From positions 1-64,000 of the forward strand of contig NC_089399.1 of NCBI RefSeq assembly GCF_003171515.1: DNA of 64,000 nucleotides, written 5' to 3'. The DNA is from Pyrenophora tritici-repentis. Lineage: Eukaryota > Ascomycota > Dothideomycetes > Pleosporales > Pleosporaceae. Shown here one piece after another: positions 32,801 to 41,570 of this stretch. Position 1 is the first letter of the stretch. Each line of letters begins with the position of its first letter. The translations under genes were made by a program, and so were the position numbers. Under the pieces are notes generated by a model, which was given only the letters and a program-made list of their open reading frames with translations, had not been told where the DNA came from and did not search any database.

Positions 32801-34703
32801 AGTTACCAACCCAGTAGCAGCCGAACCATCAGCTAGGTATCACTTCAGGACTCGGACCCAAAAGAGAAAGCGAGATACATTTGACGACATGGAGGATGAA
32901 CATCGCCAAGCCAAAATTGTCAAAGCTATGCTAGCTGTCCTACGAGAGAGCCGAGCTGACGAAGACCCCACAACTGAAATACCGACATCTACGCACCACC
33001 ATGAAGAGTCTGCACACGAGACGATTGTTAAAGCCTTCTATACGGTGATTGTAAGTGGAAACCTCGATGTCACGGGACGAGCAGAACTTAGCGGCAAAGC
33101 TTTCGCAGCAACAGAAGTTAAAGGCATTAGAATCCCTCAGACCTATAAACAAGCTATAAGCGACCCAGAGAACGCACTGAAGTGGAAAGAGGCAATTGAG
33201 GAAGAGATCAGGACTCTTGTGGGGAACGGAACTTGGGAAGAGCTTATTCCACCCCAGGGTGCAAACCTCGTCACCACAAAATGGGTGTTTACTGTCAAGC
33301 TTAAAGTTGATGGTACGATTGAGAGGTTCAAGGCCAGACTTGTTGCTCGAGGGTTTAGTCAACAACACGGGATTGACTACACCGAGACTTTCGCCCCGAC
33401 AGTACGAATGGACACCTTAAGGTTATTCCTTGCTACTGTTGCCAAACAGGGCATGGAATGCTGGCAGTGGGACATCAAGAACGCATTCACTGAGTCATAC
33501 TTAAAAGAAGACATCTACCTCACAACACCAGCTGGGGTAAAAGTTAAGAAAGGCAACGTTCTGAAGGTTTTGAGGAGTCTTTACGGACTTAAGCAAGCTG
33601 GACGAGATTGGAACCTGCTACTTAAGGGGTTCTTAACTGAGATCGGTTTTACACAGAGCCTTGCAGACCCCTGCCTATTCACGCATAAAGGCAGAGGTAT
33701 TTCACTACTGGTTTATGTTGACGACATTGCTGCTGCCGCGAAACTCACTTCAGACCTAGCCTGGTTCGACGAAATGCTCCTTACGAGATTCAACTCCAAG
33801 AACCTGGGGGAGATTCGAAAGATCCTTGGAGTTAGAGTCACCCGCGATAGAGCTAACAAAGCTATTTACCTCGATCAACAGCAGTACCTAGAGACAGTCC
33901 TAGATAAGTATGGTATCACCTCAGCAAAGTACAAGTCAAAGAAGATCCCTGCTGCAGACTACGAACACCTAAAGCCTGCTACTCCTGAAGACGCCAGAAT
34001 CGACTCCACACAATATTCACAGATTATTGGAAGCTTAATGTACGCAATGGTATTCACGAGACCAGACATTGCCTTTGTACTTGGACGACTAGCCCAGTAC
34101 ATGAGAGACCCTGTAGAGATGCACGGGACTGCGTTAAAGAATCTAATGAGATATCTACGGTCAACAGTAAAGCAGAAGATTCGCTTCGGTCCAGGAGGAG
34201 ATCACCAAAACGAGTTTGGGATCTACACCGACGCTGACTGGGCAAGCGATAAGACAGACCGGAAGAGCATGTCTGGGGGAGTCGGAATGTTCTATGGAGG
34301 ACCATTCTCTTGGGCAGCAAAGAAGCAGAAGTCAGTGGCAACCTCAAGTGCTGAGTCTGAGTACATCTCACAAGCCATGTACGCCAAGCAGGGACAGTGG
34401 GCAGCTCAAGTACTCAGAGATCTCGGCCTGCACCAATACGTCAATGAGAACGGTATCACAGTCCAGATGTACGGTGACAATCAGGGAGCGATTGCACTGG
34501 TGAAGAATCCGCATCTGCACGAACGTTCTAAGCACATTGACATCTGCTACCACTTCATTAGAGACCTAGCTGAGCAGAAGAAGCTCCAGATTTCTTATAT
34601 TCCGACTGACGAGATGGTTGCCGACGGAATGACTAAGCCACTGCAGAGAGTTGCTTTCGAAAGGTTTAAGAAGATGCTGGGAGTTATTGATGAAGGGCAC
34701 TAG
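29877..34703 (+). CDS. Copia Gag-Pol polyprotein, copy B (intact)
   Basis: 1608 aa in one frame, the usual layout of Ty1/copia elements. Gag is about 1-280. The zinc knuckle at C284 reads CX2CX3HX4C, one residue shorter than the standard knuckle. Aspartic protease DTGA has its Asp at 408. A pre-integrase HHCC finger (HRRFAH...CDPC) precedes integrase with D641, D703 and E738. A Pro/Ser-rich hinge (about 920-960) separates integrase from RT, whose YVDD box is at 1280-1283. RNase H has YTDADW (Asp 1452), SAESEY and the GDNQGA stretch. Processing would be by its own protease in cytoplasmic particles. I chose the ATG after the leader repeats because only it is shared in position by both copies. 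Confidence 0.96.
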   Translation: MGSDDRYDKEPKIPKLTKENHEKWFRNNKLKLKGKGIFYTIEVTKHAYAWIARHGAGTSTSTANTSQDPAGTVNPTEQASVLGLTSDFERLGGTWNAEKAKEYDKDEAKALFYITNSLLDDDDALADEYETASALWTALKVKYSKTDQLTANNIMTKLQNFTWKDEKDVDYTWAKLKEYRRKIIAAKPAAKGLYNDEALLQIMLRALPESYGSVIDYLDVQTSLTVDEKIAALRTKELRLNDTAEHANVAFPKYRHPNDHRSSDSSMRDRPRSTSPELGPSTGCLHCKGEHWARDCKYKGEIQEFGRKLREKDERAERRAAKSKRPSRNENKKRSDKPVKPTVKTTSRRKHGYAAKNQDSDSGTDNGSSGTDSETSHESTSVETECTQHCHISAEQASKSTPANWIADTGASSHMTDKRNLFRGPLKRTPLTTIQVGGGFLHSTQRGTVMMKALDGTTGLLRKVLYVPKLGVNLIAARRLCREGLQGIFDDKNMYFKDKSRIAVQAAQKDGLYIVSHIASKYSGKAFIAGKTRTDSNDQSTAEESQETQPETQSDQDPDESEEDKSTKKDRRNYRLMHRRFAHYGPAMLRNLYKVTTIEKIKVPPAHRRFCDPCLKGKMRNKMNKILAEHKKEVLALVSLDLAGPFPTSLRGNNYLMQIICNHSRKNWSIPLKTKDQAILELRRWKAKVELQTGKKVKACRSDNAPELKLVINQWETEDGVQADYTVIASSNQNGPVERSIQTAEHAMRAMLDDAQLPIEFWDEAAEADAYIRNRLPTGPLVEGKPTSPEQVFSGKRPGVDHVRVWGSKCYTYLNPKTLPAKGRLDKLVHRGRAGVFMGYSETTDKQFKVYSPDLGYTHRVSVIQTNEKVPGGKIDLNLRVKSGPMGTSNELIPRKARGRPKKNLNQLTKPDALDVDIELPPSSPPLPPPSSPPPSPPSPPPPSPPTPAPAHPSPTITPPAPTVEDESEEMEVDEVTNPVAAEPSARYHFRTRTQKRKRDTFDDMEDEHRQAKIVKAMLAVLRESRADEDPTTEIPTSTHHHEESAHETIVKAFYTVIVSGNLDVTGRAELSGKAFAATEVKGIRIPQTYKQAISDPENALKWKEAIEEEIRTLVGNGTWEELIPPQGANLVTTKWVFTVKLKVDGTIERFKARLVARGFSQQHGIDYTETFAPTVRMDTLRLFLATVAKQGMECWQWDIKNAFTESYLKEDIYLTTPAGVKVKKGNVLKVLRSLYGLKQAGRDWNLLLKGFLTEIGFTQSLADPCLFTHKGRGISLLVYVDDIAAAAKLTSDLAWFDEMLLTRFNSKNLGEIRKILGVRVTRDRANKAIYLDQQQYLETVLDKYGITSAKYKSKKIPAADYEHLKPATPEDARIDSTQYSQIIGSLMYAMVFTRPDIAFVLGRLAQYMRDPVEMHGTALKNLMRYLRSTVKQKIRFGPGGDHQNEFGIYTDADWASDKTDRKSMSGGVGMFYGGPFSWAAKKQKSVATSSAESEYISQAMYAKQGQWAAQVLRDLGLHQYVNENGITVQMYGDNQGAIALVKNPHLHERSKHIDICYHFIRDLAEQKKLQISYIPTDEMVADGMTKPLQRVAFERFKKMLGVIDEGH

Positions 34704-34993
34704 AACAAGTCACGTAAGGCCTGTGGGGGAGTGTTGAGAATACAGTCCGTAAGTGACTTGGTGGTATCAAGCGGAGGAGTAGTCACATGATTGGTGACAC
34801 GTGCAGGTGGGTCCTAGCGGGGAGCTTGGACGCAGCTGCACGCAACACGGATCTACGAACGTGTGAATAGCTCCTTAGTCAATACAATACGAGTCGTACC
34901 ACCACTACCGTTGTGCCTTAGAGAGCGCTCTATTAGGTAGTCATACTACTACTAATAGTGCCAGCTTCTCAATAAGAACCAATATACAACAGA

Positions 34994-37900
34994 ATGTTAG
35001 ACAGCATTAAGATTCTCCAAGCGAATCTGAATAAGAGTATCCAGGCTACAGAGTCTACTCTTCAACTAGCTGTCGAACTAAGGGTTGATATAATTGCAGT
35101 CCAAGAGCCTTGGCTCACACCAACAAGAAACAACGACTACGCTGATACTAGGTCCACTAGCCACGCAGCATACCTCCAAATTCTCCCACAATCCGAACCA
35201 AAACTCCGCCCTAGAGTGCTATTCTATATCTCTAGAACGCTATTAGCAGAAACCCACCTACTAGAAGGTTTTACGTCAGATCCAGACGCTATAGCACTAG
35301 TAGTACAGAAAGGAAACCATAAGTTTAATATCTTCAACCTATACAACGAGAGAGGTATAGGAGATATAAAGACTATCCCAAGAGTTCTTCTAAACACAAA
35401 CACAAGACTACCAGAGTCATCTATTCTACTCCTAGACGCAAATGAGCACCACCAGTGGTGGGACCCACTATGCACATCGACGAGCCCAGGAGCACCCCCA
35501 TTTGTAGAATGGATAGAAAGCCAAAACCTTAGCCTTCTAAACACACCAGGAACGGGCACTTTCTTTAGGCCACACCTATCAAGAGAATCAGTTTTAGACC
35601 TATCCCTAGTTACCCCAGACCTAGCTGACAAAGCTATTGACTGGCAAGTCACTACGGAGACTGGATCTGACCACTACGGCCTACTCTTCTCAATTCGATC
35701 AGACACCGACCAAGTAGACAATCCAATAAACCAACGCAAGTTTAACACAAAAAAGGCGGATTGGCCACTTTTTCAAAAAACCCTAAACGAGGCTATTCAA
35801 AACAACATCACGCTACAGCACATAAGCGAGATAAACGACCCTAGGAAACAAGATTGCAAGAATCTAATTCTAGAAGAGGACCAGGAGCTTCAAAGCAAAC
35901 TAGAGGAGATAGGGGAAGCAATTACGCAAGTTATCCAACTAGCAGCTGACAAAGCAATCCCAAAAGTCAAACTAGGTCCTAAACCAAAACCCTGGTGGAA
36001 CCAGGAGCTTACTAAGCTAAGAAGAGAGCTTACTCACTGCCAAAGAGTCTACACACAACAATTGCAACAGTTGTCCATCCAAGAGGCATATCTATTCAAG
36101 AAAGACTTCTTAATAGCGCGGAACACCTACGCAAGAGCAATCAAGGATGCCAAGAAGAGACATTGGAATAGCTTTCTAGAACAAGAAACCCCACAGTCTA
36201 TCTACAAAGCTATGGCATACACAAAGGATCAAAAGGTCGAAAAGATTCCACCTATCCATGGAGAGATACTAGAGAAAACATTCAAAGGAAAGTGCAAGGC
36301 CTTTAGAAAAGCACTGTTCCCTCCTCCTCCAACAGCAGAACTACCAAGCTTTCTAAACTATCAAGAGAGCATTTGGGACTGGCCGCAACTATCAATTTCT
36401 GAACTAGAACAAGCCTGTTCTAGTAAAGTTAAAAGTAGTACACCAGGGCCTGACGCCATTACTCAAGATATTATAACCGCTACGTTTAAGTTCAACCCAG
36501 AGATCCTCTTCATCGCCTACTCAATCTTGTTCAATTACGGATACCACCCTCGGTGCTGGAAAGCAGCTACAGGAGCAATTCTCAAAAAACCATCTAAACT
36601 AGACTACTCTCTCCCGAAAGCTTATAGAGTAATTACTCTCTTAAACAGCCTAGGGAAGGTACTAGAGAGAATTATCGCCAAAAGACTAGCTAGTCTAGCA
36701 GAAACCACAAACCTCCTACACCCCTCACAAATTGGAGGTAGAAACAAGAAATCTGCAATAGACGCCGCTCTCCTCCTAGTAGACCAGATTCAACACAAAA
36801 AACAGCAAGGCCAAATTACTTCCACAGTGTTCGTGGACGTCAAAGGAGCTTTTGACCACGTCATACACAACCGATTTCTAGACCGACTTAAGAAACTTGG
36901 ACTCCCAATTAGCTTAATTTGCTGGGCGAAATCCTTTCTCTCCAACAGGACCCTAAGACTAGCATTCGATAATAAGATTGAAGAATTTAGCAAGATTAGA
37001 GCAGGCATCCCACAAGGCAGCCCAGTATCACCAATCTTCTTCCTTATCTATATCCGAGACCTATTCCCAGCCTTACAAAGCTTTCAACTATCGTATATCG
37101 ACGACCTATCTCTTACTACCTCATCAACCTCTCTAAAGAAAAACATAAGAGCACTGCAAAGAGAGATAGCTACACTCTTTGCCAAGGGAGAGCAGCTAGA
37201 CATTATCTTCGACACATCCAAAACAGAGCTAATCCACTTCACCGCTAAGAAGGAGAGGATAGAAAGAGCCCTCATACTCCCAAACAACGACCGGATAGAA
37301 CACAAAGACACTGTCAAGTGGCTAGGTATCTATCTAGACAACCGACTATCATTCAAATCACATGTGTCTATACGTGTAAGCCAAGCCAGACAAGCTTTCT
37401 ACAGGCTAGGAAGACTAGCGAACATTGAACTCGGCCTATCAACACACGCTATTAGACAACTATACTTAGCATGTGTAACCAGCGTGTCAGACTACGGAGC
37501 ACAAATATACTGGCAAAACCAACCCTACGCTACAAAGAAACTACAGTCACTACACAACCTGGCTTGTCGAAAAACACTAGGAGTGTTTAGAACAGCACCA
37601 ACAGTCCCTACAAGCCTCGAAGCGAGCCTACTACCACCAGCAATTAGGCTTAACTCAACTATCCGGAACTACGCAAGCAGAGCAAACCTGCTAGCCAACA
37701 CCCATCCAATTGCAAAGGCAATAACTCGGATCCAATCAACTAATCTCCAACGCTCAAAGAAACCAAACCAGCACAGACAGCTACAAACTATTACTAACGC
37801 AATTCCTAAAAACAACAAAAGGGACACAGAGCAGACTATCCCATACCGGTTTAGGCCATGGGATACTCTAAACTATACCGTAACAGTCTCTCAAAAATCC

Positions 37901-38884
37901 AAAGAAGAGGAGGCAAATGCGCACCAAGCCTACATTAAAACAAGGCTAGACAATTACACGACAATATACTCAGACGCCTCGCAAACACAAGAAGGAAAAG
38001 GAATAGGAGTTGGGATAGCAGTCTACAACTCAACTCAGCAAGAGATCTACTCAGAAACAGTTAATATCGGACAATACCAGCTAGTCTACAACGGCGAACT
38101 AGAAGGGATCACACGAGCATTCGAATACGCAGCAAAGAACGCTACAACCGACCAGGAATTTGAGGTCTACGCAGATAACCAAGCAGCAATCTACAGGCTT
38201 AAAAACCTATCAGATAACCCAGGACAGCATTGGCAACTCCGATGTCTAAAAGCGGCAAATACGATCCGACGAAAACAAGCAAACATCCACCTACTCTGGG
38301 CACCTGGACACACAGATATAGTTGGAAACGAAAGAGCAGACTACCTAGCAAAAGAAGCAACCAAAGAGGACCCCAGATCAACAACAAAGAGCATTGCCTA
38401 CCTGGGCACGACAATCAAAAGGATACAACAAACGGAACAACGCCAAGAGTATGAGAAATACAAAGCAAGAGCAACCGCTCTAAACAAAGCTACCTACTCA
38501 GCCAAATACCCTCTTAAAATCAGCAAAACCATCCAAATGCCACAGAACACGAAAAGAGTAACCTCTAGCGCCTTCTACTCTCTTAAGCTAGGACACGGAT
38601 ACTTCAACTCCTACCTAAAGAGATTTAAGAAACGAGACTCTAATCGCTGCACCTGCCAAAACATCCAAACGCCAGAACACCTACTACTGTACTGTCATCT
38701 ATACAAAGACCATCGAAAAACGCTCCTACAAACAATCAAACATCGCCCAGTCACACTACCACTACTACTCCACACTAGTATAGGTATAGAAGCAACCCTA
38801 GCTTTTATCACTAGCACCAGAATAGGAACAAGAAAATGGTACCTAGGACAGCCAACAGAAGACCTACAGAGAGACACTGTATAA
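34994..38884 (+). CDS. LINE ORF2: endonuclease, reverse transcriptase, RNase H
   Basis: 1296 aa. N-terminal apurinic-type endonuclease with NLNKS, E38 (QEPW), LLLDANEHH and SDH (His 227). The RT is about 480-760 with AFDHV, GIPQGSPVSP and the YIDD box at 701-704. RNase H is about 990-1115 with Asp 994 (YSDAS), GELEGI, YADNQAA and HTDIVGNERAD. A C-terminal Cys/His finger (CTCQ...HLLLYC) follows. This domain set, including RNase H, fits the Tad1 group of fungal LINEs. The start ATG overlaps the stop of ORF1 when the Copia insertion is disregarded, so translation probably depends on reinitiation or stop-start coupling, which the 5.8-kb insertion would abolish. The frame itself is complete. Confidence 0.93.
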   Translation: MLDSIKILQANLNKSIQATESTLQLAVELRVDIIAVQEPWLTPTRNNDYADTRSTSHAAYLQILPQSEPKLRPRVLFYISRTLLAETHLLEGFTSDPDAIALVVQKGNHKFNIFNLYNERGIGDIKTIPRVLLNTNTRLPESSILLLDANEHHQWWDPLCTSTSPGAPPFVEWIESQNLSLLNTPGTGTFFRPHLSRESVLDLSLVTPDLADKAIDWQVTTETGSDHYGLLFSIRSDTDQVDNPINQRKFNTKKADWPLFQKTLNEAIQNNITLQHISEINDPRKQDCKNLILEEDQELQSKLEEIGEAITQVIQLAADKAIPKVKLGPKPKPWWNQELTKLRRELTHCQRVYTQQLQQLSIQEAYLFKKDFLIARNTYARAIKDAKKRHWNSFLEQETPQSIYKAMAYTKDQKVEKIPPIHGEILEKTFKGKCKAFRKALFPPPPTAELPSFLNYQESIWDWPQLSISELEQACSSKVKSSTPGPDAITQDIITATFKFNPEILFIAYSILFNYGYHPRCWKAATGAILKKPSKLDYSLPKAYRVITLLNSLGKVLERIIAKRLASLAETTNLLHPSQIGGRNKKSAIDAALLLVDQIQHKKQQGQITSTVFVDVKGAFDHVIHNRFLDRLKKLGLPISLICWAKSFLSNRTLRLAFDNKIEEFSKIRAGIPQGSPVSPIFFLIYIRDLFPALQSFQLSYIDDLSLTTSSTSLKKNIRALQREIATLFAKGEQLDIIFDTSKTELIHFTAKKERIERALILPNNDRIEHKDTVKWLGIYLDNRLSFKSHVSIRVSQARQAFYRLGRLANIELGLSTHAIRQLYLACVTSVSDYGAQIYWQNQPYATKKLQSLHNLACRKTLGVFRTAPTVPTSLEASLLPPAIRLNSTIRNYASRANLLANTHPIAKAITRIQSTNLQRSKKPNQHRQLQTITNAIPKNNKRDTEQTIPYRFRPWDTLNYTVTVSQKSKEEEANAHQAYIKTRLDNYTTIYSDASQTQEGKGIGVGIAVYNSTQQEIYSETVNIGQYQLVYNGELEGITRAFEYAAKNATTDQEFEVYADNQAAIYRLKNLSDNPGQHWQLRCLKAANTIRRKQANIHLLWAPGHTDIVGNERADYLAKEATKEDPRSTTKSIAYLGTTIKRIQQTEQRQEYEKYKARATALNKATYSAKYPLKISKTIQMPQNTKRVTSSAFYSLKLGHGYFNSYLKRFKKRDSNRCTCQNIQTPEHLLLYCHLYKDHRKTLLQTIKHRPVTLPLLLHTSIGIEATLAFITSTRIGTRKWYLGQPTEDLQRDTV

Positions 38885-39140
38885 AACTAAAACCACAACC
38901 CTCTCCTTTGCCACAAGAGCCCGCTGCTACATCTCTTTCTACTTATCAAACTGCTCTTTAGCACCTGGCAACAAACAGATACAAGCTATCTTTTGTAGAA
39001 AAGCCAAAAACCATATTAGCGAACCATACCAGAAAACCATGTAAATTAGAAAAACCAAGATAGAACGGCCTTCGGCCAAAGTCCTACATAGTCTCTGACT
39101 GAAAAAGGACTCTAATGGAATAATAATAATAATAATAATA
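38885..39140 (+). other. LINE 3' untranslated region and (TAA)n tail
   Basis: About 240 bases after the ORF2 stop, with a small palindrome ACGGCCTTCGGCCAAAGT (about 39064-39081) that could form the stem recognised by the element's own RT, then GGACTCTAATGGAA and seven TAA units. The last 80 bases are repeated in inverted form at 26698-26777. Confidence 0.7.
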
Positions 39141-40780
39141 CTCTTACTACTCTTACTACTCTTGCTATTTCTACTATCCCTGCCGTCCTTGCTCCTCTCG
39201 CCTTCTCCGCTGCTCTCGCTTTGCCCGATATCCCCCTCTGTCCTTACTACTCGCCCTGCTCTTAATATTCTTACTATTGCTCCTGCCGCTACTGCTACTG
39301 CTACTGCTCTGCTTCTATCGCTGCTGCGGTATCCCCTCTTGCTGCTCTCCTTACACTCGCTACTGCCCTTTATCTCCTACGCCTCCTTCTATACCTGCGG
39401 CTTCTGCGGCTTCTGCGGCTTCTACGGCTTCTATAACTTCTGCCGACGCTGCGGCCCCTACTCTCCGCATCCTCGCTGTTAATTATAATTCTCCTGCTCC
39501 TCCTGCGCCTACGGCTACTGCGAAGCTTCTATTGTTGTTGCGCCTCCTACTTTTATTGCTCTTGCTACTCTTACTTCTATCGCGCCTGCGGCTCCTGCTC
39601 TCCTACTCTCGCTATCCTCGCTTCTCTCACAGCTGATCCCGCTATCCCTACTATCCCCGCCGTCCTCGCTGCTCTCGCTGCTATCGATATCCTCGCTTCT
39701 GCTCCTCACTCCCCACCGCTCCTACTACGCCTGCGGCCGCTATAACTACTTCTGCCCCTGCTCTTGCTTTCCCTACTGCTCTCGCTGTCCCTGCTGTCCC
39801 CCGCTGCTCGTGCTACTCTCGCTGCTTCTCACTTCCTACCGCTGCTACGGCTTCTACAACTCCTTTCGCCGCTGCGGCTCCTACTCTCGCTGTCCCTACT
39901 GCTTGCGCTGCTCTTAATATCCTCCCTATTTCTCCTACCCTCCTATTGCTCCCACGCCTCCTGTTCTTAATATCCTCGCTGTCCTCGCCTTCGTCGCTGT
40001 CCTTACCGTCGTCGCTGCTCCCGCTACTCGCTCTGTTCTCGTTACTCTCGCTATATGCGCGGCTCTCGATGCTCTCGCTGCCGACGCTACCTATCATGTC
40101 GCTGCTCTTATTTCTCTCGCCTCTCTCGCTCCCTACGCTCTCGCTACTTGCCATCTCGTTGCTCTCGCCTGCCTCGCCTGCCTCGCTCTCCTTGCTCTTG
40201 CCGCTCTTGCTGCTCTCGCTCTTGCTGCTCTCGCTCTTGCTGCTCTCGCTCTTGCTGCTCTCGCTCTTGCTGCTCTCGCTATTGGAGCTACTCTCGCCGT
40301 CGTCACGACCCTCGCTTTTCCTCCCTGCTCAAGCTGCTATTACTGCTTACGCTGCCTGCCATCAAGTTGCTCTCGCTGTTCTCGCTATCCTCGCTGCCCT
40401 CGCTGCCCTCGCTACTCTCGCTACTCTCGCTGTCGCCACTATCGCCACTGTTGCAGCTATTGCTCTCGCTACCAACGCTGCCTGCGCTCTTACTGCTCTC
40501 GCCGCTCTCATTACCTTCTCTGCCCTCGTCTTTGTCGTTGCTCTCATTGCTCTCGCTGTTGCCGCTGCTTTCGCTACCTCTAATATCTTTACTACCCTCG
40601 CCTTCGTCGCTACTCTTACTGCTGCTACTATCGTCACTGTTGCTGCTATCTCTCTTGCTGCTAACCCTGCCTACGCTCTCGCTAATCTTGCTGCTCTTGC
40701 CTTTATCGCTGCTTACACTATCCGAGCTACTCGAGCTGTTGGAGCTACCCTCGTCAACGTTACAACTCTCTATATTTCCT
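39141..40780. repeat. Hexamer-like CTCGCT subtelomeric repeat, block 2
   Basis: Same degenerate CTCGCT/GCTGTC DNA as block 1, ending at the stop codon of TLH2. From about 39563 it parallels 12551-13722 with indels, for example four CTCGCTCTTGCTG units (about 40200-40280) where block 1b has two. Ala/Leu-rich frames arise as in block 1, and none is called. Confidence 0.75.
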
Positions 40781-41570
40781 CTACTCGCCTATTAATCTTG
40801 TAATCCAACAAAACTCTCCTGCTAAGTTATTGCTCTCAACCGTCTCTAACAATCGCTTTTTTCCTAAAAACTCAAACAACGTCGGCCCTGCTCCTGAATT
40901 ACTAACCCCGAACTCCTCTAACCGCGCCGTCCATCGGTTTCCTACCTCGCTCCGCCCTAATGCTATACTTAATAACCCGCCTATTAATACCCCTCTATAC
41001 TGGCAATCCCCGTCTTGGACTCTCTGATATCGCCCAAAACTATTCCTTTCCCACCGCTTGCATATCTCCTGCGGCACTCCACACCAAAAACAACCCGAAT
41101 AACGCTCAAACTTAATTGTCTCTTCCATCCTCTTAATCGACTGCTTGATCTGCTGGCTCTCTTGTCGCCAACATTGCCGTACATCGTGTGTGCTCGATCC
41201 TTGGCCTACTGCCTCACATAACCCACACCGGTTTATCCATTGCGCCAGCTGCCTACGCAGCCACTCGACGTCGGCGAACTCCTGCTGCCGCTGCTGTATC
41301 AATCTCTGTCGCGGGCCGCCTTGTTCTCGTTGCTGCTGATTAAACGTCTGCCGCGCCTCTTCTTGCTCCCTCTCCAATGTCTCCGCCTCTTCTTCGTTGC
41401 TGCTGCCGCCCTCCTCCATATCCTCCTCCATCTCCTCCTCCATCTCCTCCACCTCCTCCATCTCTTCCATCTCCTCCTCCATCTCCTCCCCGTCGGCTCT
41501 CATGCATACGTCACACCTCTCCTCTCCCTCCTCGCACCGAGCTCGCTCGGCCTCGCGCCTGTCCAAATAC
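40781..41570 (-). pseudogene. TLH2, C-terminal part (3' of the hAT insertion)
   Basis: Continues from the helicase C-terminus (LDRREAERARCEEGEERCDVC) through a short Glu/Met repeat and the Gln-rich linker to the Cys-rich end (CGLC, CFWC, CQYRG), stop at 40781. Here the acidic repeat is in phase, so this copy shows the correct joining of helicase and C-terminal domain that TLH1 has lost. It is cut off from the rest of the gene by the hAT at 41571-44702. Confidence 0.88.

Larger units (their letters stand above)
29145..34974 (+). mobile_element. Copia family 1, copy B (complete, nested in LINE)
   Basis: LTRs 29145-29387 and 34732-34974, both 243 bp, starting TGTTGAGAA and ending TTCTCAATA (TG...TA and not the usual TG...CA). 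Perfect 5-bp target duplication AGAAC at 29140-29144 and 34975-34979. The primer site GGTTATGAGCCC (29388-29399) abuts the 5' LTR, and the polypurine tract TGTGGGGGAG precedes the 3' LTR. It has one uninterrupted Gag-Pol frame. The LTRs look identical, so the insertion is recent; this is the likeliest active element in the window. Confidence 0.96.
26698..39140 (+). mobile_element. Tad-like LINE (non-LTR retrotransposon) with nested Copia
   Basis: About 6.6 kb without the nested Copia copy B. Parts in order: an inverted short 3'-end piece (26698-26777), a 5' region with a 171-bp-spaced direct repeat (26973-27300), ORF1 with zinc knuckles, ORF2 with endonuclease, RT, RNase H and a zinc finger, then a 3' region ending in (TAA)n (39121-39140). 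The TAA tail is typical of target-primed insertion. The flanks are both pyrimidine-rich subtelomere, and I could not identify a target duplication. Confidence 0.9.
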
